A stretch of 64,000 bases of DNA, from the NCBI GenBank assembly GCA_003167215.1, contig PMTV01000050.1, forward strand, positions 1-64,000. The letters are read 5' to 3'. The notes beneath the pieces are model-generated. The model ran no database searches. It saw only the letters and a list, made by a program, of their open reading frames with translations, and was not told the DNA's origin. This document shows positions 9,166-18,880 of the stretch, one piece after another; within the stretch, counting starts at the first letter, position 1, and each line of letters opens with the position of its first letter. A program made the translations under genes and the position numbers. This stretch comes from Acidobacteriota bacterium. Lineage in GTDB: Bacteria > Acidobacteriota > Terriglobia > Acidiferrales > UBA7541.

Positions 9166-11844
9166 ATGAGCCGCATATCGAAAAATTCGTTTGCTACACG
9201 CTCGGCATTGCGCTCCGGCGATGAATCGTTTGAAATTTACGGTTTGAACGCCCTCGAACGCGCCGGCGTGGGAAATGTCGCTCGGCTGCCCTTCTCACTG
9301 AAAGTTCTCCTGGAAAATTTGTTGCGGCATGAAGACGAGCGTTTCGTGTTCGCGGACGATATTCGCGCGCTGGCGGGCTGGGATCCATCGAGCGCGGAAG
9401 GCGCCACCGAAAAGGAAATTTCATTTATGCCGGCGCGCGTCCTGCTGCAGGATTTCACGGGCGTGCCTGCAGTAGTGGACCTAGCGGCCATGCGCGAAGC
9501 CATGCGGACGCTCGGCGGCGATCCGAAGAAAATTAATCCGTTGCTTCCGGCTGAGCTGGTGATTGACCACTCCGTGCAGGTGGATAAGTTTGGCACCACG
9601 GGGGCTTTCGCGTTCAATGCCGAACTCGAAATGCAGCGCAATATCGAACGTTACGCGTTTCTGCGCTGGGGCCAGAAAGGGTTCCGGAATTTCAAGGTCG
9701 TTCCGCCGGACACGGGCATCTGCCACCAGGTGAATCTGGAATATCTCGCGCGCGTTGTTTTTCGAGAAAAACAGGATGGCCATTGGATCGCGTTCCCCGA
9801 CTCGCTCGTTGGCACAGACTCACATACCACGATGGTGAACGGGCTCGGCGTATTTGGCTGGGGCGTCGGAGGAATTGAAGCGGAGGCCGCTATGTTGGGC
9901 CAGCCGCTCTCGATGCTGATTCCTGCCGTGATCGGTTTCAAACTGTACGGTCGTTTGCCGGAAGGCGCAACGGCGACGGACCTTGTTCTCACCGTGACGC
10001 ACATGTTGCGCAAAAAAGGCGTGGTCGGAAAGTTCGTGGAGTTCTACGGTCCCGGGCTTTCCAGCCTCACACTTCCCGACCGCGCAACGATCGCCAACAT
10101 GGCGCCCGAATATGGCGCGACGATGGGCTTCTTTCCAGTAGACGCAGAGACGCTCGCATACTTGCGGTTTACCGCGCGGAGCGAAGAACACGTAAAGCTC
10201 GTCGAAGCGTACACGAAAGAACAGGGACTTTTCCGCACCGACGCGACGCCCGACCCCATCTTTTCAGATCGGCTGGAGCTCAATCTCGCAACGGTGGTTC
10301 CCACCATGGCCGGCCCGAAGCGGCCACAAGATAGCGTTTTTCTGACCGATGCGAAGAGCTCATTCGAAAAATCGTTGAGCGCCGCTCCCAAGTCGGTCAG
10401 CGTGCAAAACAATGGCGATCATTTCGAACTGAGCGACGGCTCGGTAGTGATCGCCGCAATTACCAGTTGCACCAATACTTCAAATCCATCCCTGATGTTG
10501 GGAGCCGGCCTGCTGGCGAAAAAAGCGGTCGAGCGCGGCCTAACTTCCAAACCATGGGTGAAAACTAGTTTTGCGCCGGGATCTAAAGTTGTCACTGATT
10601 ACCTGGCTAAGGCTGGATTGACGCCTTTTCTCGAATCGCTGCGCTTCAACCTGGTTGGCTACGGCTGCACCACATGCATCGGCAATAGCGGTCCTCTCTC
10701 CGATCCGATCAGCAAGGCAATCAAGGACAATAATCTCCTAGCGGTTTCCGTGCTGAGTGGCAATCGTAACTTCGAGGGGCGGATCAATCCGCTTTGCCGC
10801 GCGAATTATCTGGCCTCGCCGCCTCTGGTTGTCGCGTATGCGCTGGCGGGCCGAATGGATTTCGACATCGTGAACGAATCACTCGGCAAGGACAAGGGAG
10901 GCAAGCCGATCTATCTGCGTGATATTTGGCCCACGCCCGCGGAAGTGGAGGCCACGATGCGTTCGTCCGTTTCCAGCGAGATGTTCAGAAAAGAGTACGC
11001 TGACGTGTACACAGGTGACGAGCATTGGCGGGCGCTGCCGATTCCCGAAGGCGATCTCTACGCCTGGGATTCGAAATCCACATACATCAATCATCCGCCT
11101 TTCTTTCAGGACATGCCGCGGAAACCAGTTGCCCTGAAAGATTTGACCGGCCTGCGCGCGCTCGCCGTGCTGGGGGACAGCGTGACCACCGATCATATTT
11201 CTCCCGCTGGCTCAATCCCTGCCGATACGCCGGCCGGCAAATATTTAATTTCGCGCGGCGTTCAACCCAAGGATTTTAATTCGTATGGCGCGCGCCGCGG
11301 CAACCACGAAGTGATGATGCGCGGGACATTCGCGAATATCCGCTTGCGCAATCTGCTCGCTCCCGGCACCGAAGGCGGTTGGACCATTCACCAGCCTAGC
11401 GGCGAGAAAATGGCCATCTATGACGCCGCGATGAAATACCACGATGAACACATCCCGCTGATCGTGTTCGCCGGCAAAGAATATGGCTCCGGTTCTTCAC
11501 GCGACTGGGCCGCCAAGGGAACCGCTTTGCTCGGCGTTCGCGCAGTACTAGCCGAAAGTTTTGAACGTATCCACCGGAGCAACCTGGTTGGCATGGGAAT
11601 CCTTCCGCTTGAATTTTTGCCGGACCAGAATCTAAAAACGCTGGGGCTCACGGGACTGGAACTTTTTGACATTGAGGGCCTGGCTCAGAATTTCGAGCCG
11701 CGAAAGAAGATGAAAGTGCGCGCTCGAACCACGAACGGTGCTGAAAAGACATTCACGGCAATTACCCGGGTGGATACGCCTTTCGAACTTGCTTACTACC
11801 AACACGGCGGGATCCTGCAGTACGTTCTCCGGCAGATGCTATAA
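9166..11844 (+). CDS. acnA: Aconitate hydratase A
   Basis: TCA-cycle enzyme converting citrate to isocitrate through cis-aconitate, carrying a 4Fe-4S cluster. The 892-residue length fits the AcnA/IRP class. Cluster ligands are visible as SCTNTSNPS (first Cys) and [10 protein letters not shown] (second and third). The C-terminal swivel domain has [12 protein letters not shown], which binds substrate. The start has AGGAG about 10 nt upstream. The gene stands alone after yggX and ends convergently with the propeller protein gene. Confidence 0.96.
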   Translation: MSRISKNSFATRSALRSGDESFEIYGLNALERAGVGNVARLPFSLKVLLENLLRHEDERFVFADDIRALAGWDPSSAEGATEKEISFMPARVLLQDFTGVPAVVDLAAMREAMRTLGGDPKKINPLLPAELVIDHSVQVDKFGTTGAFAFNAELEMQRNIERYAFLRWGQKGFRNFKVVPPDTGICHQVNLEYLARVVFREKQDGHWIAFPDSLVGTDSHTTMVNGLGVFGWGVGGIEAEAAMLGQPLSMLIPAVIGFKLYGRLPEGATATDLVLTVTHMLRKKGVVGKFVEFYGPGLSSLTLPDRATIANMAPEYGATMGFFPVDAETLAYLRFTARSEEHVKLVEAYTKEQGLFRTDATPDPIFSDRLELNLATVVPTMAGPKRPQDSVFLTDAKSSFEKSLSAAPKSVSVQNNGDHFELSDGSVVIAAITSCTNTSNPSLMLGAGLLAKKAVERGLTSKPWVKTSFAPGSKVVTDYLAKAGLTPFLESLRFNLVGYGCTTCIGNSGPLSDPISKAIKDNNLLAVSVLSGNRNFEGRINPLCRANYLASPPLVVAYALAGRMDFDIVNESLGKDKGGKPIYLRDIWPTPAEVEATMRSSVSSEMFRKEYADVYTGDEHWRALPIPEGDLYAWDSKSTYINHPPFFQDMPRKPVALKDLTGLRALAVLGDSVTTDHISPAGSIPADTPAGKYLISRGVQPKDFNSYGARRGNHEVMMRGTFANIRLRNLLAPGTEGGWTIHQPSGEKMAIYDAAMKYHDEHIPLIVFAGKEYGSGSSRDWAAKGTALLGVRAVLAESFERIHRSNLVGMGILPLEFLPDQNLKTLGLTGLELFDIEGLAQNFEPRKKMKVRARTTNGAEKTFTAITRVDTPFELAYYQHGGILQYVLRQML

Positions 11845-11868
11845 GCGCCATTCCTAAAAAAAGCCGAC

Positions 11869-11896
11869 GAGACTCCCTTTGGCTTCGCTCAGGACA
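11869..11896. repeat. Dispersed intergenic repeat (CTTCGCTCAGGAC type)
   Basis: The 90-bp gap between acnA and the converging propeller gene contains GACTCCCTTTGGCTTCGCTC followed by AGGACAAA, a motif resembling the short intergenic repeats I recall as common in Acidobacteriota genomes. A related motif is at 40347-40373. The copy number cannot be judged from this window. Confidence 0.4.
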
Positions 11897-11934
11897 AACC
11901 GGCGCTGAGAAAACACCCGCGGCAGATGCGATAT

Positions 11935-14900
11935 CTAGTTAACAATGAGTTGCACAGTGGTTGAATGTTGGAAGGTGTTGCCTGAAGAACCCATAATTTC
12001 AATCTGAAATGCCTGTCCTTGACCACCGCCTCCTCCGCCGCTTCCCCCGCCGCAGGCCGACATAGAAACCAGAACCAAAAATATTGCGACGCAAGTAAAC
12101 GCAACTGCGAACCGGCGCGCGCGAAGTAACTGTTTCGAGACAAGAAGAAGTGATACGAGACCGAGAATTAAGACGACCAACGGCAATCGGTAAAGTGTGG
12201 ATGTAAAGCGCGGCGTTGCGAGCCTAAATGGAACAATCGCCGAAGATGGCACCGCGATCGCGAGAGCGACGTTTGTTCCGCCGGCCGCGGGCGTGACAGG
12301 ATTCGGAGTGAAGGTACACGTAGCTCCGGCGGGCAAACCGCTGCACGACAATGTAACCGGGCTTCCGGCCCCCACGGGGCTTACGGGGACCACGTAATTT
12401 GCCGTCCCGCCTGTGCTGACCGTCTGGCTCGCCGGACTTACCGTGCCGAAGCTGAAATCATCAGACGTCGTAAAATTCGGAAGCAGCAAACTCCACATCC
12501 CGCGACCGTGAGTGGCTGCAATGAGCGTGCGGGATATCTTGCTGAGGTTGAGCGAGAGCACTTCGGAATTCGGCAGTCCGCTGCTGAGCACGCTCCAGGT
12601 TGTTCCGGAGCCCGCCGTAGCATTCGCGGTAGCATAAACGCCAGAGTCTGTGCCCACGTAAATGGTGTTATCGGATGTGTCCGCCGGATCGATCACGATG
12701 CTGTTTACTGGAATGTCGGGAAGATTGCCATCGACTTTCGTCCACGAAGCTCCGGAGTTGTTCGTGAAAAATATGTGTCCAAGCCCGTCGCAGCCGGATA
12801 CGCCGGGACAGGAAAAACCCGAATAAGCGGCGAAGGCAGATTGTGGATTCAGAGAATCAACCGAAATGGCTGTTACGAACCGCGCGGGCTGCAGATTCGC
12901 ATGGCTGACTTTGTGAACGTTTATCGAGTTGGAGAGAGCGTCGGAGATTTGCCAGATGAGGCCGTCGGAAGTTCCCACATATAACGTAGTCGAATCGGAA
13001 GGTGCGACAGTGATGGTCGTGACGAAATTTTCGCTGTTGTCAGTCGTCAGATCGCTCGTAATGGGGCTCCAGGTCCCTCCGGCATTAGTTGTTTGATAAA
13101 GACGATAAGTACCGAAGTAAAGGTTCTGGCTGTTTTTCGCGTCGATAACAAGGGGAGGAATAAAATCGGCGTTGTCGCTAAAATCCATTCCATTGTCGAA
13201 GTCAATTGCAGCCCAATTGACTCCGTCAGTTCCAGGGACGCCATTCAGAACATTTTTATTCAGAGTGCCGGGACCACCCAGATACGAACACGCTACGTAG
13301 ATTGTCGTCGGCACTTGCTGATCGATCGCAGTAAAGCCGCCATCGTACGGGCAGGCTTCGGTATCGCTCCAGGCGAGCGAGCCACTGTACTGCTGAGCGT
13401 CGTTGCCTTGAGTGCCTCCATAAATCGTTTGATCGCTCACCGGACTAATAGAAGCGCCCGGATAAAACTGTGTAATGTTGAGCGAAGTACTTGGGTTTCC
13501 GGTATTCGTATTCAAGTCGGCCCAATGCTGGTTGCCGCTGGCTGTTGCCGGATCGAAGGCGTCCTGCGAAGCCCAAACTCCGCCATCGTTTCCGACGAAC
13601 ATGCCTAGAACCTGCGCGCCAGCGCCAGTTGCGAAGCTGAATGCGTGCACGTCCACATGAGTAGAAGTATTGTTTCCACTGCCATCCGCCGAGAAATCAG
13701 CCCAGGAATTGCCGCCATCCATTGAACGAAAAATCGAAGACTTGCCGACGCCGGGAGGCTGCGCGGATCCGCCGACGAAAACGACTTCCCCGGACGATGA
13801 TGGAACAGCGCCAATCTGCATGTCATAGAAACATTGCGGCGTGCAGAAGTCGGGTAAGCCCGAAGTACTCGATATGTTGGTCCACGTCCCGCCGGCGCCA
13901 TTGGCTCCAATTCCCGTTCCTTTCAAAACTCCGAGAAGAGAGCTGGACGGATTTTGAAGATTCGAGGAATTCGCGATAGCTACATAGAGCTTCGAAGTGG
14001 AAGGCGAAGCTCCCGGAGCGACCGAAAGTGAGATCAGCCCATATGCGGCGGGATCGGAAGCGGCATCGAGCCCGGAGACTCTGTTCCAGGTGCTACCCGC
14101 GTTCGTTGAAACATAAACGCCATTACAAGGAGGCGCAGAGCACGACGCTTTCGAATCAGAATCTCCATCGGGATCGCCGAGCGCCGCGTAGACCGTATTC
14201 CCTGACGAGTCGCTGGAATCGAACACGACGTCCGTACCAGGATTGAAGGGCGCGCCGGTCGCCCCTCCGCCGTCCGGCTGAACGCGAACCCAGTGCTGGC
14301 TGGCGTCAGTCGAGCGCCATATCCCCGAGAGGAGAGTTCCGCCGGAAGAAAAATCTGTTCCCTGAATCGCAGCCAACAATGCTGGATTCGATCGGCCCGG
14401 CTGAACCGCGATCTTCGCTATATAAGGTCCGCTTGCATTTTTACTGCTCGCGGAACTTCCTACAAACGTCGAATCTTGCTGCCACGTTTGTCCGCCATCC
14501 GTGGAGCGCAGGACCCCGGCACCGTACAGATTGTCCAGAGCGAAGTTAGACTCCCCAGTGCCTGCAAAAATGGCGTTGCTCTGGCTGTGACCGTTGATCG
14601 TATGACAAGAGGAGCTGTCCAATGAAAGCGAGCCCGTGGAGAGCGAAGGCTGATTGTCAGATAGCGGCTTCCAAGTGGTGGAGGTTCGGCTCAAGGCGTT
14701 GAAGCTCACCCAAATGCCTCCATCTGCGCCGCCCACGTAGATTGTATTGCCGGTTGTGTCGCACGGGTCGGATGCCGTCGCGGTCACTCGTCCCGAAACA
14801 TTTCCGTAAAAGGGCGTATTAACTGTGGGTTGAGGCCCGAGCGAAGTCCACTGATTCATGTTTGGTGCAATCGCAAAGCCGGTGGCCGAGAAACGGTTAG

Positions 14901-15159
14901 TGAATGTGCCTCCTGCGCGAATCAGTCTTGCGTTTTCGGCAAGAGCTTGCAGGCGGAAAGAACTAGGGATGTGTCCCTGGATGGAAGCGCGCTGCCGGAA
15001 ATACCATTGAGCGCGCCGGCGTACGAGGGCACTCGTTTCTTCCTTGCGCGCTCGAATCTCATCTAGAGTAGAAGCTTTCTGCGCAACGAGCGGTCCGAGC
15101 GCCAGGACGAAAATCAGAATCCCCAGGACGGAAATTGCTGCCGGTTGATGAGGCCCCAA
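11935..15159 (-). CDS. Large exported BNR/sortilin-type propeller protein with C-terminal membrane tail
   Basis: About 1074 residues. After a hydrophobic N-terminus the protein has many BNR-type repeats (e.g. LRSTDGGQTWQQDS, IFRSMDGGNSWADFS, IFFTNNSGASWTKVD) of the kind that form sialidase/Vps10-like propellers. Near the end there is an Ig-like segment (SPASQTVSTGGTANYVVPVS), two hydrophobic helices, then ACGGGSGGGGGG and a short beta-like tail. The frame is open up to 15333, but that start would give 58 extra residues of non-secretory sequence; a TTG at 15159 with GGAG 4 nt upstream makes a clean signal peptide, so I prefer it. Substrate unknown; glycan or protein binding outside the cell is inferred. 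Confidence 0.75.
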   Translation of the reverse strand: MGPHQPAAISVLGILIFVLALGPLVAQKASTLDEIRARKEETSALVRRRAQWYFRQRASIQGHIPSSFRLQALAENARLIRAGGTFTNRFSATGFAIAPNMNQWTSLGPQPTVNTPFYGNVSGRVTATASDPCDTTGNTIYVGGADGGIWVSFNALSRTSTTWKPLSDNQPSLSTGSLSLDSSSCHTINGHSQSNAIFAGTGESNFALDNLYGAGVLRSTDGGQTWQQDSTFVGSSASSKNASGPYIAKIAVQPGRSNPALLAAIQGTDFSSGGTLLSGIWRSTDASQHWVRVQPDGGGATGAPFNPGTDVVFDSSDSSGNTVYAALGDPDGDSDSKASCSAPPCNGVYVSTNAGSTWNRVSGLDAASDPAAYGLISLSVAPGASPSTSKLYVAIANSSNLQNPSSSLLGVLKGTGIGANGAGGTWTNISSTSGLPDFCTPQCFYDMQIGAVPSSSGEVVFVGGSAQPPGVGKSSIFRSMDGGNSWADFSADGSGNNTSTHVDVHAFSFATGAGAQVLGMFVGNDGGVWASQDAFDPATASGNQHWADLNTNTGNPSTSLNITQFYPGASISPVSDQTIYGGTQGNDAQQYSGSLAWSDTEACPYDGGFTAIDQQVPTTIYVACSYLGGPGTLNKNVLNGVPGTDGVNWAAIDFDNGMDFSDNADFIPPLVIDAKNSQNLYFGTYRLYQTTNAGGTWSPITSDLTTDNSENFVTTITVAPSDSTTLYVGTSDGLIWQISDALSNSINVHKVSHANLQPARFVTAISVDSLNPQSAFAAYSGFSCPGVSGCDGLGHIFFTNNSGASWTKVDGNLPDIPVNSIVIDPADTSDNTIYVGTDSGVYATANATAGSGTTWSVLSSGLPNSEVLSLNLSKISRTLIAATHGRGMWSLLLPNFTTSDDFSFGTVSPASQTVSTGGTANYVVPVSPVGAGSPVTLSCSGLPAGATCTFTPNPVTPAAGGTNVALAIAVPSSAIVPFRLATPRFTSTLYRLPLVVLILGLVSLLLVSKQLLRARRFAVAFTCVAIFLVLVSMSACGGGSGGGGGGQGQAFQIEIMGSSGNTFQHSTTVQLIVN

Positions 15160-15388
15160 GCATCTCCAACAAGATTCAAAAGAACTTGTCCCTCGGTGCT
15201 TCTGTTTTCTCGGGCGACCCAAGTGATCTCCGTGGCGGCTGGCTGCATTATAGCCAATACGAACCTGCGAAGTGAGTTCTTTGAAAACGTGTGCTGGGAT
15301 TTCCTTGAGAGCGCGTGCGATTGTTCGCGGCATTGACTCCGTTGCCCGCGCACGATATCGTGCGATTCAAGAAAAGCGAGGTGTTCGT

Positions 15389-16081
15389 TTGCGTTGGTGG
15401 AAGTGGGCAATCCTGGTAATTGTTTTTCTCTCGGCGATCGGCTACGGCGTTCTAAGCCATTTTATGGGAGGGCCCCGCGATGTTTACGGCTTCCTGCGCT
15501 ATGCGCTGCCGCAGTGGCATCGCGGCGATTTGCGTGTGGGAGACCGCGCTCCCAATGTCCGGCTAATGAATCTCGATGGGCAAACCACATTTTATCTACG
15601 CGATCGCATCGGGCAGCGTCCCTTGGTTCTCGTTTTTGGAAGTTATACCTGACCGCCATTCCGGCGCGAGGTAGGCTACCTCGTAAATCTTTACAACGAT
15701 TACAAATCTCAGGCAGACTTTTTGATAGTCTATATACGCGAAGCCCATCCGCAGGACGAATGGCAGATGAAAAGCAACGTGGACGAGAGCATTTGTTACC
15801 CGCAGCCGCAGACGCTTGTCCAGCGAGTGGCGATCGCCAACGATTTCATCCAGCGCTTCCACTTCCCTTTGCCGATCAGCGTGGATGACATGCAAGAGAC
15901 CGCGGACCTCGCATATGGCGCTTGGCCCGAGCGAATCTACATTATCGATGAATCGGGCGTGATTGTGTATCGTGGCGGACTTGGACCTTTCAACTACCAT
16001 CCCGAAGAAGCACGTGCATGGCTCGAGAAAACATTTGCAGCCGTGCACGCAGTCGCCGCGGGCGATCGCGCAGCAAACTGA
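15389..16081 (+). CDS. Selenocysteine iodothyronine-deiodinase-like membrane redoxin
   Basis: Read through an in-frame TGA at 15650-15652, the gene encodes 230 residues with Sec at position 88. The core reads FGSYT-U-PPFRRE, then DFLIVYIREAHPQDEW, AYGAWPERIYIIDE and GPFNYHPEEARAWLEK, which follows the animal deiodinase order (FGSCTUPSF, VIYIEEAH, PERLYII, GPWNYNPEEVR; PF00837). A single N-terminal helix (about residues 4-25) anchors it, as in deiodinases. The TTG at 15389 was chosen because GAGGTG lies 5 nt upstream; a GTG at 15272 would add 39 residues. The true substrate is unknown: thioredoxin-fold peroxide or thiol chemistry is more likely than thyroid hormone. Splitting at TGA would give two false genes. 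Confidence 0.88.
15650..15683 (+). promoter_or_regulatory. SECIS element of the deiodinase-like gene
   Basis: The UGA at 15650-15652 is followed 14 nt later by a perfect 7-bp stem CGAGGTA (15667-15673) / TACCTCG (15677-15683) with loop GGC. The distance from UGA to loop is 21 nt and the loop begins with G, both within what I know of the bacterial SECIS consensus. The stem lies inside the coding region, as bacterial SECIS elements must. Confidence 0.82.
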
Positions 16082-16188
16082 ATCGATTGCATCAAGCAGG
16101 CGCCAAAATTCCACTAGGCTCAGCGCTTGAAGCGTGCTATTCTTGATTTGCGTTTGTTGCTCTTGTAACACCTTTAGATTCGATTGAA

Positions 16189-16225
16189 GGGGCTGCAAGT
16201 TCACACTTGCGGCCTCTTTTGCTTT
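16189..16225 (+). terminator. Rho-independent terminator between the deiodinase-like gene and cspA
   Basis: A 12-bp stem (16189-16200 with 16205-16216, two G-U pairs) closes a TCAC loop and is followed by CTTTTGCTTT-like sequence. It can end the upstream transcript, or act as an attenuator in the leader of the cold-shock gene, which starts 55 nt later. Confidence 0.7.
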
Positions 16226-16280
16226 ACGGCTGGAGGCGGTCGAGAAGCACAAATAGCTTAAAAAAGAAGGAAGTACATCA

Positions 16281-16484
16281 GTGAGAGAACAAGGAACAGT
16301 AAAGTGGTTCAATGCCAGCAAGGGTTTTGGATTCATCCAGCGCCAGTCCGGCGAGGATGTTTTCGTCCACTTTTCCGCGATTCAGGCGGAAGGGTATAAG
16401 TCGCTGAACGAAGGCCAAGCGGTTGAGTTCGAAGTTACCCGTGGCCCCAAGGGCCTGCAGGCTGCGAACGTCACCAGCCTCTAG
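16281..16484 (+). CDS. Cold-shock protein (CspA family)
   Basis: A 67-residue OB-fold nucleic-acid chaperone. Both RNA-binding motifs are intact: KGFGFIQ (RNP1) and DVFVHFSAI (RNP2). The start is a GTG, with a purine-rich GAAGGAAG about 8 nt upstream; the next residues [10 protein letters not shown] align with the usual start of the family, so no other start is plausible. It is bounded by hairpins on both sides: 16189-16225 before and 16491-16528 after. Paralogue assignment (CspA/C/E) is not possible from sequence alone. Confidence 0.95.
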   Translation: MREQGTVKWFNASKGFGFIQRQSGEDVFVHFSAIQAEGYKSLNEGQAVEFEVTRGPKGLQAANVTSL

Positions 16485-16490
16485 TCAAGC

Positions 16491-16528
16491 AGGGCGAGTC
16501 GGCAAAACCGGCTCGCCCTCTTTTTTTG
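16491..16528 (+). terminator. Rho-independent terminator after the cold-shock gene
   Basis: A 12-bp stem (AGGGCGAGTCGG with CCGGCTCGCCCT, one G-U pair) around a CAAAA loop is followed by CTTTTTTT. It begins 6 nt after the stop codon. The strong hairpin and T-run make this the clearest terminator in the window. Confidence 0.93.
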
Positions 16529-16562
16529 TTCGCACACGATTTTTCGGTCTCAGGAGCCCCTG

Positions 16563-16808
16563 TTGAAAGCTCTCCCCGAAGGACAATATATCAAGCACTT
16601 TCAGTATGGTTTGGGCGTGATTACGGAATCCGATCACGACCGCACCTCCATCGATTTCGATTTGCACGGCATGAAGAAGTTCGTCACCAGCATTATGGTC
16701 GTCGAAATTGCCGAAGGCACTCCGCCCAAGCGCAAGCGAGCGAAGCGCGTCAAGAAAACGGTTGCGGCAATCGCCGCGGCTGCCGGAACTGTGTCCGGAG
16801 CGAAATGA
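16563..16808 (+). CDS. Small conserved protein with SH3/Tudor-like core
   Basis: An 81-residue protein starting at a TTG with AGGAG 6-7 nt upstream. The core YIKHFQYGLGVITESDHDRT followed by SIDFDLHGMKKFV has the beta-strand pattern G-x-G-x-I...V-D-F...G-x-K seen in the small SH3/Tudor-like domains at the C-termini of UvrD/PcrA-type helicases (DUF3553-like) and CarD; this likeness is inference from pattern only. The tail is Lys/Ala-rich (KRKRAKRVKK), which suggests nucleic-acid contact. It follows the cspA terminator by about 35 nt and overlaps the next gene by 4 nt (ATGA). Confidence 0.7.
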   Translation: MKALPEGQYIKHFQYGLGVITESDHDRTSIDFDLHGMKKFVTSIMVVEIAEGTPPKRKRAKRVKKTVAAIAAAAGTVSGAK

Positions 16809-17134
16809 CGTCGCAGATCATCGTCCAGTTCGTCGGTTTCCAATCCAAACCGGCTGTCCGCGAATATACGTTTACAGTTCGAGAGCCTCAGACCGAGCCG
16901 CGTGAATTTACTCTGTCGATTCCAAACGACGCTTTCAACACTCGCCGCGTGCGCTATCAGGATGCGCCGGACATCTGTTCGCACAGGCTTCACCGGGAAC
17001 TGGCCGCCGCCGAAAACCATCCCTCAAATACGCATTTCGATCTCACGGATGCCGAGTTAGATGAATATCGCACCACCCATATGCACAAACCTCCGAAGTA
17101 TCCTTACGCCCCCAAGCCGGACCAAGACGCCTAA
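16805..17134 (+). CDS. Conserved hypothetical protein
   Basis: A 109-residue cytoplasmic protein translationally coupled to the previous gene by an ATGA overlap, which decides the start (MTSQIIVQF). The sequence is beta-rich at first (REYTFTVREPQTEPREFTLS), then has an acidic-polar helix and a Pro/Tyr-rich tail KPPKYPYAPKPDQDA. No signal peptide, membrane segment or cofactor motif is visible and I do not recognise a family. The coupling suggests a shared job with the Tudor-like protein. Confidence 0.65.
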   Translation: MTSQIIVQFVGFQSKPAVREYTFTVREPQTEPREFTLSIPNDAFNTRRVRYQDAPDICSHRLHRELAAAENHPSNTHFDLTDAELDEYRTTHMHKPPKYPYAPKPDQDA

Positions 17135-17231
17135 AGCTTGCGCTCTTGCTCGCAGCTCCCATCCAAGTAATCCATGATATGTTTCCATACGCTGAGGGAA
17201 AACTGCTTTTTGAACGGAGCCCGCGTAATCG

Positions 17232-18773
17232 ATGCAACAAAGCAATTCGAAGTCAGTTGACCGCATGGTGCGAGAGATTGAGTCCCCTGCCGAAACTGAA
17301 TCATCCTCATCCGCGTTAAGACACTCAGCGCTTTTCGTACGTCAGCATTATCCAAAGATCTTCGCCATCTCCGCACTCGTGCTGGTCCCCTGCTTCTGGC
17401 ACCGGCGTATTGCCGCGGGCGACCTGGCAAGCCACATGTATAACGCGTGGCTGGCTCAACTCATCGAGCGCCATCAGGTGACCGGATTATGGATCGAACG
17501 GCGATGGAACAACGTGCTCTTCGATTTGCTGGTTAGCGGGCTGGGAAAAGTCTTCAGCCTGCATGTCACGGAGAAAATCGCTGTGTCCTTAGCCGTCCTA
17601 ATTTTCTTCTGGGGCGTCTTCGCTCTGGTCTCCGCCGCTAGCGAGATTGCCGCGTGGTTTTTGGTTCCCGTAATTGCCATGATCGCGTACGGGTACACGT
17701 TTCATGTGGGTTTCTTCAATTACTATCTTTCGATTGGATTGTCATTCATCGGAATAGCTATTTTCTGGAGGGGCAATAAATGGGAGCGGTTGATCCCGCT
17801 GGCGCTGGCGCCTCTCGTTGTGCTCGCGCATCCTCTGGGTCTCGCGTGGATGTTGGGAGCGGTTGCCTACATCGGAATCGCCAAAGGAATGCCTCTTCGT
17901 CACCAGCCACTCTTGCTGGCCGCGGCGGGAGCGGTACTCGTCCTGATTCATTACGATTTTTGGCATTCCTATGAGCTCGAAGCGCAGCCGCAGCGGTTTT
18001 ATATTTTCAACGGCGCGGACCAAGTGTATCTCTTCGGGCCGCGTTACAATATTTTGCGCATCGTGCTGATTTCTTTCGCTCTTTTCGCGCTCGCCGTTGA
18101 TATTTACCGCCGGCGGCGCGAGCGCGGTGCCTGGACGAAGTATTCGATTCCAGTCCAGCTTTACGTCCTGCTCCTCTTGAGCGCGCTGCTGTTGCCCGAG
18201 GCGATCCGATTCCGCCCTGGGAACGCGCACGTTTTGGCTTTATTAGCTGAAAGGCTGACTTCGGTTTCTGCTGCTGTGTTTTGTTGTGTGCTTGCCGCGA
18301 TGCGGCCCCGCTGGTGGCATTTGATTGGATTCACCGCGATCGCTGCCTTTTTTTTCACATTTCTTTATCAGGACACGGCGACGGTAAATAGAATGGAACT
18401 ACAAGCGGAGCGGCTGGAGAGAACTCTCCCTCCCAACCAGCGCATTCTGGTCACGATTAAGACGCTGCCGGGCTCCCGCGTTATGATTCAGCACATCGCC
18501 GATCGCGCCTGCATCGGCTATTGCTTCAGTTACGGCAATTACGAGCCAGGTTCCGGGGAGTTTCGCGTTCGCGCGTCGCCCGGGAATCCTTACGCCATGT
18601 CGTCTTACGATCCGGTGCCCGAAATGGAAAACGGAACGTACGAAGTTCAGCCGGAGGACTTGCCCGCGTATCAAATATATCAGTGCAGTCTCAGCGGGAC
18701 GGATTTGTGCATTCGCCCGCTCGAAGCCGGCGAGGAAAACGATCGGCTCGGGGTCCATCCGGACGACGACTAG
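17232..18773 (+). CDS. Multi-pass membrane protein, GT-C-like glycosyltransferase
   Basis: 513 residues with about ten hydrophobic helices and a soluble C-terminal stretch of about 120 residues. After the first helix the loop RRIAAGDLASHMYNAWLAQL has the acidic residue position typical of GT-C glycosyltransferases that use polyprenyl-linked sugars. The start MQQSNS is the first ATG after the intergenic gap; SD support is weak (GGAG about 12 nt upstream). No operon partner is evident: the next gene is 107 bp away. Without a clear motif for donor or acceptor, the transferase role is inference; a hypothetical integral membrane protein is the safe statement. Confidence 0.65.
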   Translation: MQQSNSKSVDRMVREIESPAETESSSSALRHSALFVRQHYPKIFAISALVLVPCFWHRRIAAGDLASHMYNAWLAQLIERHQVTGLWIERRWNNVLFDLLVSGLGKVFSLHVTEKIAVSLAVLIFFWGVFALVSAASEIAAWFLVPVIAMIAYGYTFHVGFFNYYLSIGLSFIGIAIFWRGNKWERLIPLALAPLVVLAHPLGLAWMLGAVAYIGIAKGMPLRHQPLLLAAAGAVLVLIHYDFWHSYELEAQPQRFYIFNGADQVYLFGPRYNILRIVLISFALFALAVDIYRRRRERGAWTKYSIPVQLYVLLLLSALLLPEAIRFRPGNAHVLALLAERLTSVSAAVFCCVLAAMRPRWWHLIGFTAIAAFFFTFLYQDTATVNRMELQAERLERTLPPNQRILVTIKTLPGSRVMIQHIADRACIGYCFSYGNYEPGSGEFRVRASPGNPYAMSSYDPVPEMENGTYEVQPEDLPAYQIYQCSLSGTDLCIRPLEAGEENDRLGVHPDDD

Positions 18774-18880
18774 TCGGCAGCTTTAGCGTCGTACGCTTTG
18801 ACCAGTCGTCGAAAATTGCCCTCTCATGCTTAGTCTTGTATCATTCCCGGTGGGAGACTGGGAATTTTGAGGGAGGAAAC

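Noticed and set aside
15650-15652. TGA read as a true stop, making the deiodinase-like gene a pseudogene
   Set aside because: Reading frame, motif order and codon style continue without shift past the TGA, and a strong SECIS-like hairpin follows it; a random nonsense mutation would not sit exactly at the catalytic Sec position.
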